Positions 9,278 through 17,771 of a stretch of 64,000 bases of DNA are shown here, in pieces. A program made the translations under genes and the position numbers. Below the pieces are notes generated by a model. That model ran no database searches. It saw only the letters and a program-made list of their open reading frames with translations, and had not been told where the DNA came from. The stretch covers positions 4,552,586 through 4,616,585 of the forward strand of contig NZ_KB900614.1 of the NCBI RefSeq assembly GCF_000379065.1. The letters run 5' to 3'. Source of the DNA: Salinispora mooreana. GTDB lineage: Bacteria; Actinomycetota; Actinomycetes; Mycobacteriales; Micromonosporaceae. The first letter of the stretch is position 1; the number at the start of each line of letters is the position of its first letter.

Positions 9278-9444
9278 GCCCGGGACCCTGACGCAGCGGT
9301 ACGACAGTTCGCACACGACCAATTGACCGAGGTCGCAATCGAGCAGCCTGAACACGTCACCAACCTCCGGCAGCGGGCGCAACCCTGGTCGAATGCTGGT
9401 TCGCCGGACCAACCGCAAGCTCCGCCGCTCCGCACAGCGCAGCG

Positions 9445-9650
9445 CCCACGAGAAGTGTCGACGATCAGTGCAGGGCCTGGTCGAGTCCACAGCGGCGCAG
9501 GGCCTTGAGGAAGCGCCCGGATCTCGTGCCGACTTCTGCGGTCGTGGATGCGGTAGCGCAGCTTACCGGTGGCCAGGTCGAGGGCGGCGATTATGGATCG
9601 AACGCCCGCGTCGTTTCGAAAGCCGGACGCTGCTGTCGGCGAGAGGACTC
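9445..9650 (-). pseudogene. IS630-type transposase fragment
   Basis: On the minus strand a short frame reads SIIAALDLATGKLRYRIHD, close to the DDE-domain strand of IS630-family transposases. After one frame change it continues RFLKALRRCGLDQALH before a stop at 9465-9467. Nothing else of the transposase, nor any terminal repeat, is visible. It sits next to a broken cas3 and upstream of the YunG-NUDIX gene, whose false upstream extension runs into it. Identification rests on about 35 residues read by eye. Confidence 0.5.
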
Positions 9651-9682
9651 ACCAATCTTCGCGAATTTCGATAGTGTCCGGT

Positions 9683-11534
9683 GTGACTTCTCTCCGGGCG
9701 CACAGCCCTGGTCCTGCCGGCAGTCAGTGGCATTCTCTCGGCGATCATCTGGTGCCGGCTCAGTGGCGGGATCTGCTGGTCGGGGAGATGGCGCTGCGAT
9801 TGTGCTACAGCGCGTTGGTCGACGCGGACAGCCTGGACACCAGCGCGCACTTTCAGGGATTGTCCGGCCCACGGGTGCGTCCGGGTGCCGACTTCGAGCA
9901 CCTCTACACGGTGTTCGAGCAACGGCGGCGCGACGAACTCGCGGGCCGTGGTGGTACTCCGGTCGGGAGTCTGCGGGAGCGGGTCTACGCCGACTGCCTG
10001 GAGGCGGCGGAGCGAGAGCGTGGTGTATTCCGCCTCGGTGCGCCGACCGGGGCCGGGAAGACGCTCGCGAGCGGCGGGTTCGCACTGCGACATGCGGAGA
10101 AGCACGGCCTGCGTCGGGTGATCGTCGCGGTTCCGTTCCCCACCATCACCGAGCAGAACGCGGCTGTCTACCGTCGGCTGCTCGACCAGGACGGCGCCGA
10201 TCAGGTCGTTCTCGAACACCACAGCCAGGTCGACTTCGACGACCCGGGAGCCGGCCGGTGGGCGCGGCTGGCGGCCGAGAACTGGGATGCGCCGTTCGTC
10301 GTCACGACCTTCGTTCGGCTCTTCGAGTCGTTGTTTGCCCGCAAGCCGTCAGCGATGCGTTGAGTGCACCGGCTGGCCCACTCGGTGATCGTGCTGGACG
10401 AGGTGCAGGCACTACCGCACGCGATGCTCGCCCCGATCCTCGACGGAATCCGGCTGCTCGTGTTCCACTTCGGCGTGACTGTGCTGCTCTCCTCGGCGAC
10501 TCAGCCGAGCTTCTGGGCGCTGAACGAGTTCAAGGACCTGCCCTGCACGGACCTGATCCACGACACGCCGAAGCTGGTCAGTGATCTGCGGAGAGTGCGG
10601 TACGAGTGGCAGCTCGACCCGAAGCCCGCACTGGGCCAGTATCGGCGACCAGGCTGCGTCTGAGCAGGCTGCGCTGGTCGTGGTCAACACGACCGCGGAC
10701 GCGAAGACGGTGTACGACCGGTGGCGTGAGACCGGTGCGGACGATGTGGCGTGGCATCTGTCCACCCGGATGTGCCCGGACCACCGGCGGCGAGTGCTGG
10801 AAGCCGTACGGGAACGCCTGTGTCGGGGCGAGCATGTGCTGCTTGTGGCCACCCAACTGATCGAGGCCGGGGTAGACGTCGACTTCCCGGTGGTGTTTCG
10901 TGCGTTGGCGCCGGCGGACTCGCTGCTTCAGGCAGCCGGGCGGGCCAACCGCGAGGGGCGGATGACCGATGGCGGACGGGTGGTCGTGTTCGCTCCGCAG
11001 GACGGCGGGCAGCCGCGCACATACCAGACACTGGTCGGCTGCACCGGACGCCAGTTCGGACCAGACAAGGCCGACCCGGACGACCTGATGGCGCTGGGAC
11101 GCTACTACCGCAACGTGTACGAACTGCTCAATCTTCAGGACGATCAGCACCTCGGGCAGCGCATCCAGCAGGCCCGGCGGCGGTGGGAGTTCGAGACAGT
11201 TGCCGACGGGCCGATTGACGCGAGCGACAAGCGGCGGGATCGGACGCTGGCGTTCCGGATGATCAGCGACGACGGGATCAGTGTGGTGACGCCACAAGGG
11301 GCCGAAACACCGGAACTGCGGCGTGAGCTGCAGCAACTGATCGAGGAACTGCGCCAGGCGCCGGTCCCGGACCTGACGAAGCTTCGCCGGTTGCAGGCGT
11401 ACACGACGAACCTGCACCCCAGCGCCCTACGCCAGCCGCGCACTATTAACGCGATGCCGCGGTTCCGGCGGAGGGGCCGGCTTGAGGGTGGGCCGGAGGA
11501 AAATCACTCGTTACCTTCTGTGCGTGGACGTTGA
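9683..11534 (+). pseudogene. cas3: Broken orphan CRISPR helicase-nuclease Cas3
   Basis: Cas3 pieces follow in order. SQWHSLGDHL looks like the start of the HD nuclease domain, but most of that domain is deleted; next comes SALVDADSLDT, then Walker A APTGAGKT, DEVQ (Walker B), SSATQPSF (motif III), and QAAGRANREGR (motif VI) after LIEAGVDVDFP. A TGA at 10361-10363 interrupts the first frame between motifs I and II. A frame change near 10610-10650 separates motif III from the C-terminal half. The C-terminus is also truncated. No cas5, cas7, cas8, cas1, cas2 or repeat array is nearby, so this is a dead remnant of a type I system. Confidence 0.85.
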
Positions 11535-12195
11535 CGACCTGTACGCCAGCAGTGGCGGTCTCGCTTCTCTCCTTTCGCCGACCGACTGGGTGGCGATGTG
11601 CTCGCTCGGTTCCCGGTGCCTCATGGCTGCCGACTACCCGCTATTCCGACAGGGCGACGAGGGGGTGCACGTCTACGTGATCCTCAGCGGTGCGGTCAAG
11701 GTAGTTCGTGGCGAAGCAGCGGGAAAGAGCGCGATCCTGACGATTCGCGGGGCTGGCGACGTCGTGGGCGATCTGGCGGTGATGGACGGTGGCCGCCGCT
11801 CGGGCACGGTGTCGACGTTGACCCCGATGGTGGTCCGGGTGGTCCCAGGGGCGAGTTTCAAACGGTTCATCGAACGCCCCTCCGTCACCGCTACCTACGC
11901 CCGGTATACCGTCAACCGTCTCCGACAGTCTGACGTCCAGCGGACCGAGATCGCTGTTCTTCCGGTACGGCAGCGCCTGGCCCGGGCACTGCTCCGGCTC
12001 TATGTGACGGCTGACACCGCCGGTGGCCAACGCGCCTTCGAGCTGCCACAACAGGATCTGGCAGAGCTCATCGGCGCGTCCCGGAACGCCGTCGTTCTCG
12101 CGCTCGGGGTTCTCCGCGCCGAAGGCGTGCTGGACACCCACCGCATGCGGGTATCGATCCTCGACGTCGATGCACTGCACCGGCTGGCCGGATAG
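11524..12195 (+). CDS. Crp/Fnr-family transcriptional regulator
   Basis: About 223 residues. An N-terminal cyclic-nucleotide-binding beta-roll includes PLFRQGDEGVHVYVILSG and a phosphate-binding cassette of the form VGDLAVMDGGRRSGTV, where the usual Glu is Asp and the Arg is kept. A C-terminal Crp-type winged helix has ELPQQDLAELIGASRNAVV as the recognition region. The start is uncertain: GTG 11524 fits the conserved N-terminus, while TTG 11482 is also in frame and overlaps the cas3 remnant. It lies 110 bases before a nucleotide cyclase gene on the same strand, so it may respond to that enzyme's product; this is inference. Confidence 0.85.
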   Translation: MDVDDLYASSGGLASLLSPTDWVAMCSLGSRCLMAADYPLFRQGDEGVHVYVILSGAVKVVRGEAAGKSAILTIRGAGDVVGDLAVMDGGRRSGTVSTLTPMVVRVVPGASFKRFIERPSVTATYARYTVNRLRQSDVQRTEIAVLPVRQRLARALLRLYVTADTAGGQRAFELPQQDLAELIGASRNAVVLALGVLRAEGVLDTHRMRVSILDVDALHRLAG

Positions 12196-12305
12196 CGCAG
12201 TGGTTGATAGCCACGTCACCTCCGCTGTGCACAGTGGTGGGCAGCGCTACCCGAGCGGGCCGGACACGATTGCCTTCGTCCGGCCGCCTGCGAAGGGAAC
12301 GCGAC

Positions 12306-13127
12306 ATGGAGCAGTCACCCCCGTTCGAGCAGTCCCGCCCACTACCGCCCTACCGCGCGGTGCTGGCGGTCGACGCGAAGGGCTTCACAGACCTGCCCGG
12401 CTGTACGCACGAGAACGTCTCCCGCACCATTCACCGGCTCGTTGGGGACGCGATGCGGGATGCCGGGCTGGACGCGGAGTGGTCGAGTCCCGACTTCTAC
12501 GGACCGACCGGGGACGGCCTGGCCGTGGGCTTACCCACCCGGATACTCCCGCATCTCGTACATCCCTTTCCGGCCATGCTGCAGAGTCGTCTGGACGACC
12601 ACCGGCGCCAACACCGGGGCGAGGAGCCGCTACGGTTGCGGGTGAGCCTGCATGTGGGTCCCCTGCCGACCGACCCGGCGGCAGTGGGGCAGGGGGGTAA
12701 TGGGGCGGCACGTAACGAGACGCACCGACTCCTGGACTCCGGGGTGGTCAAGAGTGCGCTCACGGGTGCCAAACCGCGCATCACCCTGGTTGCCATGATC
12801 GTCTCGGACCGGGTCTTCCACGACGTGATCAGTGCTGGTTACTCCGGTCTGCACCCGGACCACTTCGTTGACGTGGAGGCCCGGGTGGAGGGCAAGGCAT
12901 TCGCGCAGCGTGCGTGGCTGCACCTACCCACCCCGTCGGGCGCCTGGCCGGTGGGCCGGACGAGCGAAGCGGAACCTGCATCGGAGTCTCCGTCCCCACC
13001 AGGGCTCGCCCACCAGCCGTCGCAGCAGCCGGTGGGCACCAACTATGGGCAGGTGGTCGGGGGTGGGACCGTGCACGGCGGAGTGCACCAGTCCTTCGGC
13101 GGCAATCCCCTCGGGAGCCAATCGTGA
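12306..13127 (+). CDS. Class III nucleotide cyclase-like protein with C-terminal signalling motif
   Basis: A 273-residue protein. Residues about 15-210 resemble class III adenylate/guanylate cyclase domains: VLAVDAKGFTD supplies the first metal Asp, GPTGDGLAVGLP the second, and LRVSLHVGPL the following strand. After a Pro/Ser-rich linker, residues 246-264 read NYGQVVGGGTVHGGVHQSF. A near-identical motif opens the next protein. Start ATG 12306 has AAGGGAA before it. The stop overlaps the next gene's GTG. The domain would make a cyclic nucleotide; the base cannot be predicted by eye. Context with a PycTM-like gene suggests a Pycsar-type immune signal. Confidence 0.8.
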   Translation: MEQSPPFEQSRPLPPYRAVLAVDAKGFTDLPGCTHENVSRTIHRLVGDAMRDAGLDAEWSSPDFYGPTGDGLAVGLPTRILPHLVHPFPAMLQSRLDDHRRQHRGEEPLRLRVSLHVGPLPTDPAAVGQGGNGAARNETHRLLDSGVVKSALTGAKPRITLVAMIVSDRVFHDVISAGYSGLHPDHFVDVEARVEGKAFAQRAWLHLPTPSGAWPVGRTSEAEPASESPSPPGLAHQPSQQPVGTNYGQVVGGGTVHGGVHQSFGGNPLGSQS

Positions 13128-13261
13128 GCCCCGAGGAGACCGTCGCTCTCGCCGAGGACGAGCGGCTCGAGGAGGACCTCTACCCGGAGGCTGTCAGCGG
13201 CATCAACGTCGGGCAGGTGGTCACCGGCGGCACCGTGCACGGGGGAGTGCACCAGACCTTC
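13041..13261 (+). repeat. Duplicated 57-base segment encoding a shared 19-residue motif in two adjacent proteins
   Basis: Bases 13041-13097 (end of the cyclase gene) and 13205-13261 (start of the next gene) are identical at 47 of 57 positions, in the same frame. The peptides NYGQVVGGGTVHGGVHQSF and NVGQVVTGGTVHGGVHQTF share 16 of 19 residues. The pattern of small, beta-prone residues with a GxVHGxVxQ core resembles bacterial RHIM-like amyloid signalling motifs, which are typically placed at the C-terminus of one protein and the N-terminus of its neighbour. Confidence 0.7.
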
Positions 13262-15178
13262 GTCGAGAACAAGCTGATCAACGAAGCCATTCGCCGGCAC
13301 CACCTGCTACGGGCCTATGTCGAGCAGGTCGTGCAGTCACTCGCGCCACGCAGCTATCGACTGGCCAGCCAGGAACAGGATCTCACTCTCGACCGGGCCG
13401 CCGCAGCCCGCTTCGTCGGCGATCAGCCATGGGTGGTGATGCTGGGCCCGGCGAACTCCGGGCTGCGGACCGCTGCGGTCGCGCTGCTGTACGAGTCGAG
13501 CCAGACGGGGCGGCGATTGGAGGAAATTCTGATCGACGAGGAGCGGGGGCGCCCGTTCGCGGCGGCGGAGCTTCCGGCGGAACGGGGGGTGACGTACCTG
13601 CTATGTCTGCCGTACCAGCGGGAACGGGTGAGCCCCGACCTGGGCCGCCGGTTGCAGGCCCACGCCGCGCACCTGGCGACCCTGGACGCGAATCTGGTGG
13701 TTACGGCGACCACAGCCGTCTGGGCCGCCGCCGGCAGCGTCGGGGCCGCCCCCATCGTTCAGGTCCCGCCCCCAGACCTTGCGGAGGTTATCCGTCGCGA
13801 GTGTGCGATGCACGCTGTCGACGCTTCCTTCCTCATCGGGAATCCCACCATCGGCGACTTGCTGACCCGAGCCACGGTGATGGACGCTATGCGGCTTACC
13901 GGGATCATCGTGACCGCCCTCCGTAACCACCCCGAGTATGCGGTGACGAAGCTCGTCGAGGAAGTGTGCGGGGCCTACGGTGACTGGGACGACGTCCTGG
14001 CCAACTGGTTCAGCGTAGCCAGGAGTGTCCGGCATCGGCTGTTTCTCGTCGCAGCCGCCCTGCTCGAGGGAGAGCCACCGGCAGAGGTGCTGGATGCGGT
14101 CAACTCGCTCGGGCGGACGCTCGGTGACCTGCCCTCCGCCCGCTCAGACGGGCTCGCCGAAACCGGACTTCGGGCGCTGATGAGCGAGATCAAAGCTGAG
14201 GTGGTGGACGGTGGGCTCCGATTCGAGCGAGCGAATTACGGCGCGGCAGTGCTGACCTTTGTGCACGGTGACCGCTCAGCCTGGTTCCACAAGAAGCTGT
14301 GGGAGTGGGCCATGGACCTGCCGCTACGACGGAACGACCATCGGCAGACCCGGCTGGCGGAACGGATTGTCGGGAATCTGGTCGTCATCGTGTTACGGAC
14401 CCGGGACACCCGCCCACTGGTGTGGCTGAATCGCTGGACCGGCCGGCCGAATCTGCGGCCCCACGTGGTGCAGGCCCTGACGGCCACTGCCATGAGCGAT
14501 GAGGTGGGAGCTGACGTGCGGAGCCTGCTCTACCGCTGGTCGCGCCTGGAGCGTGCGAGTGACCAGTCCCTCTGCACCATCGCCGAAGTCTGCTCAGGTG
14601 AACTCGCCCGGCTCTATCCCCGGGTATCGCTGACCCGTCTGAGCCACATTGCCCACCGTGACTCTCCGGTCGTCCGGGATGCCATCGTGACGGCGGTGAG
14701 TCGGCTCTGGGAGGTACCCCGGCTACGCCGTCGGATCGTCGAGGTGCTTACCACCTGGTCTGAAGGGGAACCTGGTGGTCGCACGGAAACAGCGTGGGCG
14801 GTGTTCGCGGCGCTCGCCCATAGTGAGGCTCATCCCGTGTTGGTGACCTGGCATGACGAGTCGTTGCGCAGCGGGCTCGTCGGGGCCGTGGCCCGACTCT
14901 TCGATCAGTCCGAGGTCGATAGGGCCCGTACGGAGTTCGGCGAGAGCCTACTCGACGCGGCGCTCCGTTCCGAGGCTGGTCGGATCCGGATTGTCGAGTT
15001 CCTCGGGGACGTGGTGCGTCGTGGGGACGGCGGGACCCGCCGGCTCGTGCGCCTCTCGAAGCTGACGTTCGCGTGGCAGCCGGTCGATTGCGACGTGACC
15101 AACCCAGGTCGGCGTGACGTGCGTGACCACGTCGTCGAGAGCCTGCACCAGGTCGATCCACTCACCGTAGGAGCATGA
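13124..15178 (+). CDS. Large STAND-like protein with degenerate P-loop and N-terminal shared motif
   Basis: A 684-residue protein starting at GTG 13124, which overlaps the cyclase stop. Residues 28-46 carry the motif NVGQVVTGGTVHGGVHQTF. A P-loop-like segment VVMLGPANSGLRTAA follows near residue 107; the Walker A lysine is replaced by Arg or is displaced, so nucleotide hydrolysis is doubtful. The rest is helical and Leu/Arg-rich without clear repeats, possibly a sensor region of the NLR/STAND kind. No enzymatic effector domain is seen. With the motif shared with the cyclase it may act as receptor or scaffold that clusters the cyclase. Family membership is uncertain. Confidence 0.65.
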   Translation: MSPEETVALAEDERLEEDLYPEAVSGINVGQVVTGGTVHGGVHQTFVENKLINEAIRRHHLLRAYVEQVVQSLAPRSYRLASQEQDLTLDRAAAARFVGDQPWVVMLGPANSGLRTAAVALLYESSQTGRRLEEILIDEERGRPFAAAELPAERGVTYLLCLPYQRERVSPDLGRRLQAHAAHLATLDANLVVTATTAVWAAAGSVGAAPIVQVPPPDLAEVIRRECAMHAVDASFLIGNPTIGDLLTRATVMDAMRLTGIIVTALRNHPEYAVTKLVEEVCGAYGDWDDVLANWFSVARSVRHRLFLVAAALLEGEPPAEVLDAVNSLGRTLGDLPSARSDGLAETGLRALMSEIKAEVVDGGLRFERANYGAAVLTFVHGDRSAWFHKKLWEWAMDLPLRRNDHRQTRLAERIVGNLVVIVLRTRDTRPLVWLNRWTGRPNLRPHVVQALTATAMSDEVGADVRSLLYRWSRLERASDQSLCTIAEVCSGELARLYPRVSLTRLSHIAHRDSPVVRDAIVTAVSRLWEVPRLRRRIVEVLTTWSEGEPGGRTETAWAVFAALAHSEAHPVLVTWHDESLRSGLVGAVARLFDQSEVDRARTEFGESLLDAALRSEAGRIRIVEFLGDVVRRGDGGTRRLVRLSKLTFAWQPVDCDVTNPGRRDVRDHVVESLHQVDPLTVGA

Positions 15179-15179
15179 G

Positions 15180-15956
15180 ATGCGTAATTTCTTGCGGGGC
15201 ATCTTCCAGGAGCGGCCGTCCGGGTATGAAATGCACTATCCGTTCCCGTTCCCGTTCCCGTTCCCGTCCCCGTCACACACGTTTCAGGCCACGCTCGCTA
15301 GCGCGCTGCCCGGCGCGGACTTTCAGGCGGAGGTGACCGTTGAGTGGCGGGGACGTGAACCGGAGGCCGAGGCCAAGGTTCGTGCCTTTGTTTGGGACCA
15401 CCTCGCCCGGTGGGCCGCCCCCCGGCGCGTCACGGTAGCGAGTCACCTGGCTGATCTCATCAATGCTAGGGGCGTTACCGAGGTTGCCGTGCCGCAGACC
15501 AGTCTGGTCCTCACCCATCTGCGTGTCCAGATCACGGTGCCTGCCGAGGCGCTTGCCGTGACCAACGCCTGGGAGGAGGCCGAACGACGCCAGACTCTGG
15601 AAGAACAGCGTCGTGGAGACGAACTGCGTCAGCTTCGGTGGCTGCGTGACGAGATCTTCGGCAGGCCGGACCTAGCTCGGATGTACTGGCATCTCCACCA
15701 CCCAGCCGATCTTCGATCCATGACAGATCCGCTCTTCGATACGATCGCCGCTCAACTTGGCAGTAGTGGGCATGTGACTGCGTCCGCACAGGTTGAGGAG
15801 GACACGGTCAGTGTGCTCATCGGAAAGTTCGTCGCCGGGCTCAGTGCAGACGAGCGTCGGCACCTAATCGGCCAGCTCGATCGGGTGTTCCGTAGCTTCG
15901 ACCGCGCGGACCTCGCCAGCCAGCTGGGGGACCCGAGTGACCGGGTCGCGTCGTGA
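15180..15956 (+). CDS. Unrecognised protein of the cyclase locus, N-terminal beta domain and coiled coil
   Basis: A 258-residue protein with TAGGAGC before ATG 15180, one base after the preceding stop. It begins with an aromatic-proline run (PFPF repeated) encoded by a hexamer repeat. Residues about 40-120 look beta-rich (QAEVTVEWRGREPEAEAKV and LTHLRVQITVP), loosely like an SPFH/stomatin domain. A charged coiled coil follows at about 128-160 (AWEEAERRQTLEEQRRGDEL), then a helical tail. No signal peptide or membrane segment is evident. Its stop overlaps the PycTM-like gene's GTG, so it belongs to the same unit. The SPFH resemblance is weak. Confidence 0.7.
   Translation: MRNFLRGIFQERPSGYEMHYPFPFPFPFPSPSHTFQATLASALPGADFQAEVTVEWRGREPEAEAKVRAFVWDHLARWAAPRRVTVASHLADLINARGVTEVAVPQTSLVLTHLRVQITVPAEALAVTNAWEEAERRQTLEEQRRGDELRQLRWLRDEIFGRPDLARMYWHLHHPADLRSMTDPLFDTIAAQLGSSGHVTASAQVEEDTVSVLIGKFVAGLSADERRHLIGQLDRVFRSFDRADLASQLGDPSDRVAS
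15241..15270 (+). repeat. In-frame hexamer tandem repeat (CGTTCC x4, then CGTCCC)
   Basis: Five consecutive six-base units, the last with one change, encode alternating Pro-Phe near the N-terminus of the 15180 gene. Each unit gain or loss keeps frame and changes length by two residues, so copy number may vary between strains. Confidence 0.85.
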
Positions 15957-16462
15957 CAGGGGCGCTCCGCTCCTGCGGTTCGCAGAGCGAAGCGGGATGG
16001 AACGCCCTCCAGCAATTACACGAGACCATTCGGTTCGCCGACGTAAAGGCGGCCGCGGTCCTTGCCGCCGCTGGGCTCCTGGGTGGCAGCCTGTGGTCCG
16101 GCCAGGACTCCCTGACCGTGACGGGTCCGGCCTGGTCGCCAATGCTCCCGGTATTTTCCGCTGTAGCGGCCGCGACGAGTGCGCTCCTCGCGTTGCACAC
16201 GCTGATGCCGCGACGACAGGCGGCTGCGCCGGAGCCGCTGCACCACTTCGCGTACGTAGCCGAGCGTTACGGACGCAACAGCCAGGGATTCGTCGACGCG
16301 TGGTTGGCAACCACAGTCGATGACAACGCCACCGCCCGGATGCTGGCGGGACACGTCTGGGCGGCGCATATGGTGGCGAGTCGCAAGTTCTCCTATGTCA
16401 CGTGGTCGATCCGACTTTTGGTGCTCGGGGTATTGGCCTGGCTCATGGCCGGGCTGGTCTGA
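15953..16462 (+). CDS. PycTM-like (DUF5706-type) membrane effector
   Basis: A 169-residue protein beginning at GTG 15953, overlapping the upstream stop. After a soluble helix LHETIRFADVKAAAVLAAAG, which matches the ADxKA signature of the Pycsar transmembrane effector family, come membrane segments at about residues 33-50, 64-86 and 150-168. The middle part (FAYVAERYGRNSQGFVDAW and ARMLAGHVWAAHMVASRKF) fits the family's helical domain. Known PycTM proteins are opened by cyclic pyrimidine nucleotides and damage the inner membrane of infected cells. Four genes downstream of the regulator and in one unit with a cyclase, the role as terminal effector is a reasonable inference. Confidence 0.75.
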   Translation: MTGALRSCGSQSEAGWNALQQLHETIRFADVKAAAVLAAAGLLGGSLWSGQDSLTVTGPAWSPMLPVFSAVAAATSALLALHTLMPRRQAAAPEPLHHFAYVAERYGRNSQGFVDAWLATTVDDNATARMLAGHVWAAHMVASRKFSYVTWSIRLLVLGVLAWLMAGLV

Positions 16463-16649
16463 CGAGTCGGCAGTGTCGTTGAACATGGGGGCGGAATGCA
16501 TTGCGTCCCCGAGGTACCGGGGGAACCTCAGGTACCCGTTCGTGCCGCAGGGTGAGCGGGTTACGGGACATCACGTACAGGTCCGGCGCTGCTGGGTCGT
16601 CGTGCATCATCCTGGTCGGTCGTCGTCGACCTGCTGGACCTGATCGTGG

Positions 16650-17309
16650 TCATGGCATCAGATGGACGCGGATCCGTCTGGCCGCCACCGCCGCATCCGC
16701 CAGGACGGCCAGACGGGGCTCGGCGGATTCGAGCAGGTGTGGATGACGCAGCAGCGCCAGTGGCGACAGACGCCGGTCTGTCAGTATCGCCTCGATCATC
16801 GATCGGTCGCCGCCACAGACCAGGGACCTGACTGCATCGTGAGGGTCGGCGACAACACCGGGTGCATGGGGCAGCATGATCCGCGCGGCGATGTCCGCAG
16901 CCCGCTGAGTAGCAGCCTGGGCCTGGTTGGCGCGGCGACGTGCGTAGCGCTGCTGCGAGGAACCGCCGGCCGCGGTGCGACCCTGTACGTAGAAGCGCTC
17001 GACCTTGGAGACGGTGATGGTCGTTCCGTCCGCGACGCCGGCGGCGACTGCGCCCTTACGGGCCAGCAGTACGGCGATCCGGGGCGGTCGGATGATGCCG
17101 GCCAGCAGCGTGTCGACATCCTTCGCCTCGGCAAGCCCCGGCGGCGGGTACAGCGTGGCGGTATCACCGTTGCTCGTGCCGGTCAGCACGAGACCCTGCT
17201 CGGTGGCGCCGTCGTGGCGGCTGTAGAAGCCGTCGAGCCAACCACGAATCCGCTCCGGTGAGATCTCCACCCACCGCCCGCCGCCCGCGGCTGGTCGCGC
17301 CTTGACCAT
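16650..17309 (-). CDS. acVLRF1-type peptidyl-tRNA hydrolase (Vms1-like release factor)
   Basis: A 219-residue protein of the actinobacterial Vms1-like release factor 1 family. The catalytic-loop region is YVQGRTAAGGSSQQRYARRR, with the GG-SSQ segment standing where eRF1 has GGQ. The preceding IAVLLARKGAVAAGV core and the C-terminal PLALLRHPHLL region also fit. The enzyme releases nascent chains from stalled 50S ribosomes. ATG 17309 is chosen for its AGGTGGTG ribosome binding site; the frame continues 13 codons upstream. It is a monocistronic housekeeping gene with no link to neighbours. Confidence 0.8.
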   Translation of the reverse strand: MVKARPAAGGGRWVEISPERIRGWLDGFYSRHDGATEQGLVLTGTSNGDTATLYPPPGLAEAKDVDTLLAGIIRPPRIAVLLARKGAVAAGVADGTTITVSKVERFYVQGRTAAGGSSQQRYARRRANQAQAATQRAADIAARIMLPHAPGVVADPHDAVRSLVCGGDRSMIEAILTDRRLSPLALLRHPHLLESAEPRLAVLADAAVAARRIRVHLMP

Positions 17310-17771
17310 GTGAACACCACCTATCGGGAACGGCCGGCCTGCACCCACATTGTGAAGGCGATGGGTTTCGGTTGAGGGGTGTGCCGCTCGGGTGGCTGAC
17401 CGGGCGCCACCACGCTGGTGACCCTGGATGTTCCGCGGCCGTCCGGGGTCTCAATCGTCCACGAACCGCAATCCTCACTGGGCTGGTCAAGTCGTTCGTC
17501 ACGAGCCGGTACCTGCTGCCAAACCGTACGGCCGATACCTGCTGGGCGGCGCGGCACCGGAGCGGACGCGGCACCAGCGGGACGCAGGCGCATACGACGA
17601 AGTTCAGGCCGGCCAGCCGCCGCAGCTCCCGGTGCGCACCAGAACGGAGACGCCGGTAGCGATCGCCTTACGGACCGGCTCCGTTGGCTTCCCGGGGTCA
17701 CGGGTTCCTGGAGTGGCCGGCGGATTCCGCACAGGACGGCGGTTCCGACCAGGGAAGTGGTCTCCTGCCAG
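17310..17771. other. Intergenic stretch, no gene recognised
   Basis: About 460 bases between two minus-strand genes. Open frames on both strands are Arg/Pro-rich shadows with no family resemblance. The part next to 17309 should contain the promoter of the release-factor gene. No strong hairpin was seen for terminating the helicase-associated gene. Confidence 0.5.

Noticed and set aside
9540..9640. tRNA-like look of a short stretch (a translated frame resembling tRNA shadows)
   Set aside because: No acceptor stem, anticodon arm or T-loop consensus could be paired; the minus strand fits an IS630 transposase fragment instead.
15241..15270. Short tandem repeat near a cas3 remnant as a possible CRISPR array
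   Set aside because: The unit is six bases with no spacers and is in frame inside a gene encoding Pro-Phe.
16463..16649. Further gene of the cyclase/PycTM locus downstream of the effector
   Set aside because: Only short frames with no start signals or homology; the next real gene is the release factor on the other strand.
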